Positions 10,638 through 20,922 of a stretch of DNA of 64,000 nucleotides are shown in pieces. The stretch is from contig CP136062.1 in the NCBI GenBank assembly GCA_032622095.1, positions 160,206,875-160,270,874 of the forward strand. Reading direction: 5' to 3'. Every line of letters begins with the position of its first letter. Position 1 is the first letter of the stretch. Source of the DNA: Siphonodentalium dalli. Lineage: Eukaryota; Mollusca; Scaphopoda; Gadilida; Siphonodentaliidae. The notes beneath the pieces are model-generated. The model made no database searches. It saw only the letters and a list, made by a program, of their open reading frames with translations, and was not told where the DNA came from. The translations under genes were made by a program, and so were the position numbers.

Positions 10638-13600
10638 ATGTTGGACCCTGTTACGATTGATGCTCCCATGTCGCCCTCCATGCTGGACCCTGTTACGATT
10701 GATGCTCCCATGTCGCCCTCCAGGCTGGACCCTGTTACGATTGATGCTCCCATGTCGCCCTACAGGCTGGACCCTGTTACGATTGATGCTCCCATGTCGC
10801 CCTCCAGGTTGGACCCTGTTACGATTGATGCTCCCATGTCGCCCTCCAGGCTGGACCCTGTTACGATTGATGCTCCCATGTTGCCCTACAGGCTGGACCC
10901 TGTTACGACTGATGCTCCCATGTCACCCTCCAGGCTGGACCCTGTTACGACTGATGCTCCCATGTTGCCCTCCAGGCTGGACCCTGTTACGATTGATGCT
11001 CCCATGTCGCCCTCCAGGCTGGACCCTGTTACGATTGATGCTCCCATGTCGCCCTCCAGGCTGGACCCTGTTACGACATGCTCCCATGTTGCCATACAGG
11101 CTGGACCCTGTTACGACTGATGCTCCCATGTTGCCCTCCAGGCTGGACCCTGTTACGACTGATGCTCCCATGTCACCCTCCAGGCTGGACCCTGTTACGA
11201 CTGATGCTCCCATGTTGCCCTCCAGGCTGGACCCTGTTACGATTGATGCTCCCATGTTGCCCTCCAGGCTGGACCCTGTTACGATTGATGCTCCCATGTC
11301 GCCCTCCAGGCTGGACCCTGTTACGATTGATGCTCCCATGTCGCCCTCCAGACTGGACCCTGTTACGATTGATGCTCCCATGTCGCCCTCCAGGCTGGAC
11401 CCTGTTACGATTGATGCTCCCATGTCGCCCTCCAGGCTGGACCCTGTTACGACTGATGCTCCCATGTTGCCCTACAGGCTGGACCATGTTACGACTGGTG
11501 CTCCCATGTTGCCCTACAGGCTGGACCCTGTTACGACTGATGCTCCCATGTCGCCCTCCAGGTTGGACCCTGTTACGATTGATGCTCCCATGTCGCCCTC
11601 TAGGTTGGACCCTGTTATGACTGATGCTCCCATGTCGCCCTCCATGTTGGACCCTGTTACGACTGATGCTCCCATGTCACCCTCCAGGCTGGACCCTGTT
11701 ACGACTGATGCTCCCATGTTGCCCTCCAGGCTGGACCCTGTTACGATTGATGCTCCCATGTCGCCCTCCAGGCTGGACCCTGTTACGATTGATGCTCCCA
11801 TGTCGCCCTCCAGGCTGGACCCTGTTACGACATGCTCCCATGTTGCCATACAGGCTGGACCCTGTTACGACTGATGCTCCCATGTTGCCCTCCAGGCTGG
11901 ACCCTGTTACGACTGATGCTCCCATGTCACCCTCCAGGCTGGACCCTGTTACGACTGATGCTCCCATGTTGCCCTCCAGGCTGGACCCTGTTACGATTGA
12001 TGCTCCCATGTTGCCCTCCAGGCTGGACCCTGTTACGATTGATGCTCCCATGTCGCCCTCCAGGCTGGACCCTGTTACGATTGATGCTCCCATGTCGCCC
12101 TCCAGACTGGACCCTGTTACGATTGATGCTCCCATGTCGCCCTCCAGGCTGGACCCTGTTACGATTGATGCTCCCATGTCGCCCTCCAGGCTGGACCCTG
12201 TTACGACTGATGCTCCCATGTTGCCCTACAGGCTGGACCATGTTACGACTGGTGCTCCCATGTTGCCCTACAGGCTGGACCCTGTTACGACTGATGCTCC
12301 CATGTCGCCCTCCAGGTTGGACCCTGTTACGATTGATGCTCCCATGTCGCCCTCTAGGTTGGACCCTGTTATGACTGATGCTCCCATGTCGCCCTCCATG
12401 TTGGACCCTGTTACGACTGATGCTCCCATGTCGCCCTACAGGCTGGACCCTGTTACGATTGATGCTCCCATGTCGCCCTACAGGCTGGACCCTGTTACGA
12501 CTGATGCTCCCATGTTGCCCTCCAGGCTGGACCCTGTTACGATTGATGCTCCCATGTCGCCCTACAGGCTGGACCCTGTTACGACTGATGCTCCCATGTC
12601 GCCCTCCAGGTTGGACCCTGTTACGATTGATGCTCCCATGTCGTCCTCCAGGTTGGACCCTGTTACGATTGATGCTCTCATGTCGCCCTCCAGGCTGGAC
12701 CCTGTTACGATTGATGCTCCCATGTTGCCCTACAGGCTGGACCCTGTTACGATTGATGCTCCCATGCCGCCCTCCAGGCTGGACCCTGTTACGACTGATG
12801 CTCCCATGTTGCCCTACAGGCTGGACCCTGTTACGATTGATGCTCCCATGTCACCCTCCAGGCTGGACCCTGTTACGACTGATGCTCCCATGTTGCCCTA
12901 CAGGCTGGACCCTGTTACGATTGATGCTCCCATGTCGCCCTCCAGGCTGGACCCTGTTACGATTGATGCTCCCATGTCGCCCTCCAGGCTGGACCCCGTT
13001 ATTATTGATGCTGCCATGTCGCCCTCCAGGCTGGACCCTGTTACGATTGATGCTCCCATGTTGCCCTCCAGGCTGGACCCTGTTACGATTGATGCTCCCA
13101 TGTTGCCCTACAGGCTGGACCCTGTTACAATTGATGCTCCCATGTTGCCCTACAGGCTGGACCCTGTTACGATTGATGTTGCCCTACAGGCTGGACCCTG
13201 TTACGATTGATGCTCCCATGTCGCCCTACAGGCTGGACCCTGTTACGACTGATGCTCCCATGTTGCCCTACAGGCTGGACCCTGTTACGATTGATGCTCC
13301 CATGTCGCCCTCCAGGCTGGACCCTGTTATGATTGATGCTCCCATGTTGCCCTACAGGCTGGACCCTGTTACGATTGATGCTCCCATGTCGCCCTCCAGA
13401 CTGGACCATGTTACGACTGATGCTCCCATGTCGCCCTCCAGGTTTGACCCTGTTACGATTGATGCTCCCATGTCGCCCTCCAGGTTGGACCCTGTTACGA
13501 TTGATGCTCCCATGCCGCCCTCCAGGCTGGACCCTGTTACGATTGATGCTCCCATGTCACCCTCAAGGCTGGACCCTGTTACGACTGATGCTCCCATGTT

Positions 13601-14382
13601 GCCCTACAGGCTGGACCCTGTTACGATTGATGCTCCCATGTCACCCTCAAGGCTGGACCCTGTTACGACTGATGCTCCCATGTTGCCCTACAGGCTGGAC
13701 CCTGTTACGATTGATGCTCCCATGTCGCCCTCCAGGCTGGACCCTGTTACGATTGATGCTCCCATGTCGCCCTCTAGGCTGGACCCTGTTACGACTGATG
13801 CTCCCATGTCGCCCTCCAGGCTGGACCCTGTTACGATTGATGCTCCCATGTCGCCCTCCAGGTTGGACCCTGTTACGATTGATGTCGCCCTCCAGGCTGG
13901 ACCCTGTTATGATTAATGCTCCCATGTTGCCCTACAGGCTGGACCCTGTTACAATTGATGCTCCCATGTCACCCTCCAGACTGGACCCTGTTACGACTGA
14001 TGCTCCCATGTCGCCCTCCAGGTTGGACCCTGTTACGACTGATGCTCCCATGACGCCCTCCAGGTTGGACCCTGTTACGATTGATGCTCCCATGCCGCCC
14101 TCCAGGCTGGACCCTGTTACGATTGATGCTCCCATGTCACCCTCCAGGCTGGACCCTGTTACGACTGATGCTCCCATGTCACCCTCCAGGCTGGACCCTG
14201 TTATGATTGATGCTCCCATGTTGCCCTACAGGCTGGACCCTGTTACGATTGATGCTCCCATGTCACCCTCCAGGCTGGACCCTGTTACGATTGATGCTCC
14301 CATGTCACCCTCCAGGCTGGACCCTGTTATTATTGATGCTGCCATGTCGCCCTCCAGGCTGGACCCTGTTACGACTGATGCT
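10638..14382. repeat. 42-bp minisatellite, about 89 units
   Basis: The unit reads TGGACCCTGTTACGATTGAT then GCTCCCATGTCGCCCTCCAG plus GC. Variants include GATTGAT/GACTGAT, ATGTCG/ATGTTG and CTCC/CTAC. A block of 754 bp (18 units with a 2-bp deletion) is repeated, so the marker ACGACATGCTCCC appears at about 11068 and 11827. Shortened units occur near 13175 and 13880. Frames open for hundreds of codons (repeats of DAPMSPSRLDPVTI) follow from the 42-bp period. The small indels shift the frame, so coding is unlikely. Confidence 0.95.
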
Positions 14383-14578
14383 GAACATTTCCCACAAAAT
14401 AATATGGATATAGCTTTTCGTCTGTGTGTCATCCGCTCTTATTAACCTGAACACCCCTCTAAACAAATAATAGACCATTCCAATGAATACCTTTATAACT
14501 GATTGGGAGAATCTATTTAGTATTTACAAGTGTGACTTATAATGGGAAAAGTTTGGTTATTCAATATTGTTGTGAGTT

Positions 14579-15222
14579 TTAAAGGTACTCAATCCGATTC
14601 GATGGTCCCCATATAATCAGACTCCAACAACAACAAAAAAAATTTGAAAAGCCGCTTCAGTTATCAGAATCGATTAATTGCCCAAAATAATGCTAACAAC
14701 AGTCAACTATAGTACAGTATAAAATTGCCCAAAACGTGTTATTTATCAACATTTTGTTCAACGAAATATGACCGGATTTTCAAAAATGCTGATCCAAAAC
14801 CACTGATTGTAGAGTTATCAATTTTGATCTGCAATTTTGTCCCAGACCATCAACTTGACAAATTTTTTCAACGCCACACCAATAAGTACACATCTCTAGA
14901 AATAATAAATTACAAAAATATATATCTGATCAATCTGAGCTTTGAGGGGTTTCAGAAGCCAAAGAAATACAGTAATGCTCTAAGTAATCGACTCCTTAAC
15001 CACAGCAGAATTATGGGTAACTTTTCAGGATTTAGTCGGAAATATGGCTTGTTGCCATTCATCGGAAAGCTCTCCCCGAGAGCTTTCCGATGAATGGCAA
15101 CAAGCCATATTTCCGACTAAATCCTGAAAAGTTACCCATAATTCTGCTGTGGTTATGGAGTCGATTAATTAGGGCATTACTGTAGTAATTAGGGAGCGTT
15201 AATTCGGATTATGCATCTTTAA
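14579..15222 (+). mobile_element. Family F TTAA element with a nested palindromic element
   Basis: Bounded by TTAA at 14579-14582 (TTAAAGGTACTCAATCCG) and 15219-15222 (GGATTATGCATCTTTAA). These boundaries are shared with copies ending at 28800 and 62983 and with the inverted copy starting at 38220. It contains the 213-bp palindrome at 14970-15182. Its right end lies 10 bp before the splice acceptor of the first visible OSGIN exon. Confidence 0.85.
14970..15182. mobile_element. 213-bp palindromic element inserted at TA
   Basis: The two arms are almost exact reverse complements over about 105 bp each, meeting at CTCTCCCCGAGAG. The termini are CAGTAATGC and GCATTACTG. TA flanks both ends (14968-14969 and 15183-15184). 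The empty site AAATAGTAATT is visible in the copies at 28.77 and 62.94 kb, which supports TA target duplication as in Tc1/mariner-type elements. The copy at 28453-28665 has the same length. Confidence 0.9.
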
Positions 15223-15232
15223 TCTATTTCAG

Positions 15233-15366
15233 GTAATGGACCATCTGGGATCAGTCTGTCGTTCTACTTGTCTGGATACATGCCATACTACAATGGAAAA
15301 AACCTGTCAAATGAATATCTAACCTTGAAACTCCATGAGAAGAAAGAGACAAGTCTACTCAATCAG
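15233..15366 (+). CDS. OSGIN: OSGIN, first visible exon (N-terminal FAD-binding motif)
   Basis: Acceptor TCTATTTCAG, donor CAG/GTAAAT. The first two bases complete a glycine codon begun in an upstream exon that was not located. The translation begins GNGPSGISLSFYLSGYMPYY, the glycine-rich dinucleotide-binding loop at the start of the OSGIN flavoprotein domain, and ends KKETSLLNQ in phase 0. In human OSGIN1 the matching block is preceded by a short hydrophobic beta strand (VIIV), which must lie in the missing exon. The sequence before the acceptor belongs to a transposon-like element except for the last 10 bases. Confidence 0.93.
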
Positions 15367-16356
15367 GTAAATTGAGGGCAGCTTATGAAAAATAACATAA
15401 CACTTCTGTATGAAGCCTCACATGGACCCGAGCAGACGACAGTTATCAGTCTACTCAATTAGGTAAATTGAGGGCAGCTTTGAGGAGACCTTTGTCCATC
15501 CGTCCTTCATAGTGCAGTTTTTGTCTGCACTTTGTTTCCAGAGTTATGGCCTTTTGCCAGAGTTCAGAACCAGGGTTAAACTGAGAGTAATGCCCCACTA
15601 TCAGTTCCATTTTCTCTCAAAATATAGCCAATATTGAGCGTACAATCGGGGGCATTTACTTTGCCCTTGTTTGGTTTTGTATTATTCACTTTGGAGAATT
15701 TTCCACCCTGTACGAACAAGGGGGGGGGGGCAAAAAAAATTCCGGGCACGTATGCCGGGGTGAGTGGTCGATGGGACCAACAAACAATTTTTTCCGCAAC
15801 TCAAAATTTGTTTTCCTGCAAGTCTTATTGACTCTTTTTGCAATGAGTTTGGATTAAAACACCTTAGAATGTCAATATTAACATAAATGAAAAATTTCAT
15901 GATGATGAGACAAACAGTATAGCCTGTAGCCCATGCTAATGGATTCAATTTTGAAATCCAAGATGGCCACTGGCAGCCATGTTTTTTTGGCCGAATGACC
16001 CCAAAATGACTTGTTCCTATTTACATGTCAATGTTAACTTCCATGACAAATAGTATGCACAGAAATTTCATATACAACTGTTTACAATGAATTCCCCCCC
16101 CCCCCCCCCCCCCCCCGCAAATCTCTGTTTCAGTGTTAAAAGGGGGGTGGGTGTCCAAATATGGTCGGGGAAAAAACTGCTGAAAACGGAAACAAATTTT
16201 GGACGCGGGGGTGGGTGGCTCCCAACAAGGGTCGAAAGGAAATATTTTCAGGCACGTATGCTGATTCCCCCCCCCCCCCAGTACGAATGGGAATCAAGAT
16301 ATTCTCATCAACAAATATCCAACGATTCCAATCTTCAAATGATTAATTTTTTGTAG
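15367..16356 (+). other. OSGIN intron with G and C tracts and a duplicated donor site
   Basis: GT-AG intron of 990 bp. It holds a 33-bp duplicate (15448-15480) of the preceding exon end and donor (15352-15384), an 11-G run (15720-15730), a 23-C run (16094-16116) and a 13-C run (16267-16279). Bases 15885-16080 are an inverted fragment of the repeat that is tandem at 29.46-30.8 kb (shared GGCCGAATGACCCCAAAATG). Confidence 0.75.
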
Positions 16357-16548
16357 GATCTGGAGTATCTGAGTGAGGGTTTAGAGGGCAGATCTTCCAA
16401 TCCAGTCGCCCTGTTGTTTGATGCCCTCCACCATCCAGATGCAGACCTCGGCGTCCGGGAACCATCCAGTCTGGATTGGCGGAAACAAGAAGGATCAGGT
16501 ATTCCTCATGTCATCCTAGGGAAAGGGAAGCCTGGAGGGGCATGGCAG
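16357..16548 (+). CDS. OSGIN: OSGIN, second visible exon
   Basis: 192 bp, 64 codons, phase 0 at both ends. Acceptor AATTTTTTGTAG, donor CAG/GTGAGA. The translation begins DLEYLSEGLEGRSSNPVALL and continues FDALHHPDADLG. It is nearly identical in pattern to the strongly conserved DLDYLSEGLEGRSQSPVALL block of vertebrate OSGIN1. It ends GKGKPGGAWQ, where the family has a GGAWH/GGSWH motif. This exon alone is diagnostic for the family. Confidence 0.96.
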
Positions 16549-16803
16549 GTGAGATATAATAAGATGCTTCTTGCATTCCACTCTTAGATGAAAGTGGCTG
16601 ACCAGAAAAAAACAGGAAAACAAATTGATATTTGTGTGGCTAATTTCTGTTAACTGGCTAGCCAAGTAACAGATTATCAATAGACTCAATAGACTCTTTA
16701 ACATACTCTGTATGCTTAAAGAAGGCTATTTAGAAAAGGAGGGTGACTATCCATGTGAAGCCAACGTCCCATAAAGCAGCGATGAATTGCAGGGGGAACG
16801 CCG

Positions 16804-16829
16804 CCCCCCCCCCCCCCCCCCCCCCCCCC
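16804..16829. repeat. 26-C homopolymer tract
   Basis: A run of 26 C in the intron, about 255 bp after the second visible OSGIN exon. Homopolymers of this length are often miscounted in assemblies. Confidence 0.9.
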
Positions 16830-16976
16830 ACCTTTTTCGTCGGGGGAACGCTGTCCACCCATTTAAGTTGTCCAGTTCAGACAAAAATGAATTAATGAAA
16901 CAAATATTTTATAATCTGCACCCGTCCAAACTCCAAATCGTACTTGGTGATCACATTGTGAGTCATATATACGTAG

Positions 16977-17459
16977 TATGACAATCTTCTTGGTGAAATC
17001 AAGATGTTGCACCCGGAATATTGGCCCGTTGATATTGAAGACGGATTCGGAGTGGATGAGATCAGATCTCTATGCAGCCGTTTTCGTTTAGCCAGTAGTT
17101 CTATCGTCGAAGCGTACAAAACATTCGTAGAAAATAATGGCCGACGTGTGCCTGAAGATCTTGCGCCTTTGCTGAAATGCGTCCAGGTCATTCCAATATC
17201 GTCAGCTGAATGTGAGAGAGGAATCAGCCAAATGAACTTGACATGTACTATTTTGAGGAATCGCCTGCTCGTTGAGAACGTTTCTGGGTTAATGTTCCTG
17301 AAGTTGAATGGGCCACCGATCGAAAATTGGAGTCCAGAAAAATACGCAATAACATGGTTGAGGAAACATCACTCTGCTGATGACACTCGCGTGAAGAAGC
17401 GAAAAGCTGATACCGATGATGAAACTATCAAGAAGCGTCCGTTCTGGAAGTTAATGTGA
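16977..17459 (+). pseudogene. hAT-type transposase, C-terminal fragment
   Basis: An open frame from just after a TAG at 16974-16976 to a TGA at 17457-17459; the first methionine is at 17004. The C-terminal part reads VQVIPISSAECERGISQMN, then TILRNRLLVENVSGLMFLKL and NGPPIENW. This is typical of the C-terminal dimerisation region of hAT-superfamily transposases and their domesticated zinc-finger relatives (ZMYM6 or KIAA1586-like proteins). Upstream MLHPEYWPVDIEDGFGVDEI also fits that family. The catalytic RNase H-like core and the N-terminal zinc finger are absent, so this is a truncated copy. It lies in the long OSGIN intron, on the same strand. The tail is lysine-rich (VKKRKADTDDE). It could in principle be a captured exon, but nothing in the sequence supports that. 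Confidence 0.8.
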
Positions 17460-17769
17460 CTTAACTGTTACTGTGACTAATGCATACAGTCTCTCAATTA
17501 TCAAACATTTGCTTCTACGGTCAATTAAATTTAAATTGCACTTGTTAATTCCTAACGTTAATTTTCATAAGATTTCTTGAGTTGGTTTGAAATTAGAATG
17601 GGTCGTCCTCTGATCGATTACACAATGTGGATGTATTCATTTTATTGTGTTTGCTTGATCATAGAATGGTCTATTATAATTCAAAGTCAACTATAGACAT
17701 TTTGCGGTACCATGAAAGTTCTACTTACAATGTCACAATGTTCTGAAAAGTAACCAGAGGGCCTCATTT

Positions 17770-18162
17770 ATACTAAAAATTTCAAAATTTTCTCGGGACC
17801 CCTCAGAGTGATCAGATATGAATTTTTGAAGTTTGTTATTTCTCGAGATGTGCAATTCTTTGTGACCCAGAAAAAATTCGTCAAATGGACGGTCTCGGAC
17901 AAAATTTCTGATGAAGATTGATAACTCTAAAATCAAGTGGTAATATGGCCAAATTTTGTGATACTCAAGTGATAATACGGCCATATTTCGTTGAATAAAA
18001 TGTTGATAAATAACACGTTTTGGGAAATTTGATACCATAGTTGACAGTGGTTAGCATTATTTTGTTGCAATTAATCGATTCTGATAACTAAAGCGTATTT
18101 TGAAGAAATGTTGTTGTATCTTGATGATATGGGGACTGTTTGATCGGATTGAGTACCTTTAA
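17770..18162 (-). mobile_element. Family F element, inverted, left end decayed
   Basis: The right boundary GGATTGAGTACCTTTAA gives TTAA at 18159-18162. The body shares TGTTGATAAATAACACGTTT with other F copies in reverse orientation. The other end fades near 17740-17780. Confidence 0.75.
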
Positions 18163-18333
18163 TTACATCTTTATACACCTACATTCATTATTAGATGGTC
18201 TTCCGATTGATACAAATTTAATATAAAGTATAAGAGGGAAGGATGGAGACATTATTTTACTTATTTAGTCAACCCAATCAACGGCAATCATATTCTCTTT
18301 ATTTCTACTTGATTGTATATTGTTCGATTGACA

Positions 18334-18642
18334 ATGAACCATATCTTATTTTACTTGTCAATGCACCACTCTGGATGAACCATATCTTATTTTACTTGTC
18401 AATGCACCACTCTGGATGAACCATATCTTATTTTACTTGTCAATGCACCACTCTGGATGAACCATATCTTATTTTACTTCTCAATGCACCACTCTGGATG
18501 AACCATATCTTAGTTTACTTGTCAATGCACCACTCTGGATGAACCATATCTTATTATACTTGTCAATGCACCACTCTGAATGTACCATATCTTATTTTAC
18601 TTGTCAATGCACCACTCTGGATGAACCATATCTTATTTTACT
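18334..18642. repeat. 41-bp tandem array, about 7.5 units
   Basis: Unit GAACCATATCTTATTTTACT followed by TGTCAATGCACCACTCTGGA and T. Units differ by only a few substitutions, so expansion is recent. It lies in the OSGIN intron. Confidence 0.95.
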
Positions 18643-18767
18643 CTGGGACAATATGAATGAGCAGTGCTTGTGTTTAGGCCTTCTTTTTTCAAAACTTGCT
18701 AAGTGGACCACCCGACCGACCCAAAAAGTTTGATTTTGAATTTTTTTTTTTTAAATCTCATGTACTC

Positions 18768-19138
18768 TTAAAGACATATTATGTACTTGTTCAGGTGCGT
18801 GAAACTGATAAGTGAGTAATCAGTTGCTATGCCAACTGGAGGAATGTAGCATTCTACTGACATCACCGAAAATTTCAAGCAAATCTACTGTGCCACTCCA
18901 TAGAAACATTGTCTGAACTACGCTAAATTGTAAATATTTACTACTCGAATCGGGACGCTTCTATCAGCGATAAACTAACGAAAACGATTTCGCCATCAGC
19001 AGTCACTGCATTTAATTAATAAGAATGTCGGTGTGTGTTGTCAATTTAGATATAATATTTGTAAAACTAACTACTTTGAACAAGATTATTCTCCATATCT
19101 ATTTGACCACCCTACCGGAGTGTTTCACATCTCTTTAA
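18768..19138 (+). mobile_element. TTAA-flanked dispersed element, family H
   Basis: Bounded by TTAA at 18768-18771 (TTAAAGACATATTATGTACT) and 19135-19138 (GTTTCACATCTCTTTAA). An inverted copy lies at 6196-6571 and a 3' fragment at about 36205-36337. The terminal inverted match is short and imperfect. Non-coding. Confidence 0.7.
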
Positions 19139-19875
19139 TGTAGTTTTATATTTCACATTCTTCTTTGAAATCTCATGTGATGAAAAAAAAAACCTGTCTA
19201 TTTTATGGACAATATTGCAGCAATTACATGTAGTTGTTGGGATGTTACTCGTGGTATTGTGGTTATAACCACTCACCAAAAGGCCTGTGGTTAAAACCAC
19301 AAATCCACTTGTGATGAAAATGTGGTACGCTCGGCTACTATGGGTGTATTCTATATGTATCACCTGACATTTGATCATGAGGAGTAGCATGTCATATTCT
19401 AATTTAGGTCATGGGTCATGAACATTTCTATACCATAAAGTAGGTTAATCTATTACATCAAGAAGATGATGAATTTTATGTTTCAGCTTGTACAAGGCAC
19501 AATGGACATTAGCATTTAGCAGGGTTGATGTTTCAGCGTGTGGATCAGGATGAAAGAATTTTGTATCCAATGACTTTTTTGTCATGTGGAGATGCATGTG
19601 TTTTTCTAATTTTGGTCATGAGCCATTAAATTTATAGCAGTATCAGTGCTCTATGGCGGCAAGTGCAATTACATCCTTCCAAACCAGGGACCAGTCTAGA
19701 GAGTAACTTGGGAGACATTTTCTACCTAAAATGTGCCACACCTCCCTTTTGTTGTCCCAGGGAGAAATGACTTCTCCCTCATATATCAGTATGCATATGT
19801 CCCAACAACATATTTAAAGTATATTTACTGATCATGATGGTGTTCTGCAAGCCTGAGTTTAGTGTGCCTGTCATT
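19139..19875. other. Intronic stretch, no gene recognised
   Basis: AT-rich intron sequence. TGTGGTTATAACCACTC-type short inverted motifs occur near 19255-19310. Nothing else is assignable. Confidence 0.45.
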
Positions 19876-20922
19876 GCAGAATGAGGTCCCCAGAGGGTGA
19901 GTTTAGTGATGCTACCCCACTATGCGGGATAGCATCACTAAATTCACCCTCTGTGGACCTCATTCTTCTTAGGTGTCATCTTCTCTTGAAAGTTTCTTTA
20001 TTATCAAATTTCTATAGAAACTTCTTCACATAGATTGTATTTCTATTTTAGTTTGGTCTCTATATCCCCAAATTGGCAGACGACACATTGCATAATGGAG
20101 GTGCCCAATCCCTCTGGGACCTCATTCTTCAAATGACATGCACACTAAACTCAGGTTTGGTGTTCTTACTCTGACACTGTAATTGTTTTATAAATGGGGT
20201 TTTGTGTTGCATAATACTTATAGGATCATAGAAGTTTGATGTCGGGGTGTGTAAATTGAACTTCAGCCATTGTTACTTCTCCCTGATAACAGTCCATTTC
20301 TCCCAAATAACCAAAGAGGGAGAAGTGACTTGTCCCAGTTTGTAACATCTAGGCTGGTCCCTGACCCCTTGCTCTCAACCAGAGGGAGCGACCTCGAGGC
20401 TCAATGATCCATGATCTACACTGGTAATCTTCAATTTACGAGTGCCAAAAAATTGTTTGCGCACCTGTGCTTTCTTGTGAGATTAGAGCTTGATTATACC
20501 GTGCCTGTCATTTGCAGAATGAGGTCCCCAGAGGGTGTATTTAGTGATGTTATCCCGCATAGCAGGGTAGCATCACTAAATTCACCCTCTTGGGACCTCA
20601 TTCTGCTTAGGTGTCATGTTCTCTTGAAAGTTTCTTTATTATCAAATTTCTAAAGAAACTTCTTCACATAGATTTCTATTTTAGTTTAGTCTCTATATCC
20701 CCAAATTGGCAGACGACACATTGCATAATCGAGGTTCCCAATGGGTGTACATCACAATATTCACCATTTGGGAACCTCAATCTGAGTCTGTCTCCCATAG
20801 CAGATGAGGCCATGCAGAATGAGGTCCCAAGAGGGTGAATTTGCTGATGTTAGCCTGCTATGAAGGATAGCATCACTAAATTCACCCTCTGGGACCTAAA
20901 CTCAGGCTTGGTGAGATAGAGC
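19876..20922. repeat. Cluster of GAATGAGG foldbacks within a ~640-bp spaced duplication
   Basis: Foldbacks lie at 19876-19968, 20514-20606 and 20814-20896, with partial ones near 20099 and 20728-20785. Beyond the palindromes, 19960-20096 and 20598-20730 are near-identical (shared CTCTTGAAAGTTTCTTTATT and CCCCAAATTGGCAGACGACA). A segment containing a foldback plus its flank has therefore been duplicated in direct orientation. Confidence 0.75.

Noticed and set aside
10605-14445. Open frames of up to 528 codons in the 42-bp array (repeats of DAPMSPSRLDPVTI and other frames)
   Set aside because: Several frames on both strands are open over the same bases, the frame is shifted by 2-bp and larger deletions between blocks, and there is no splice or initiation context. 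The period explains the openness.
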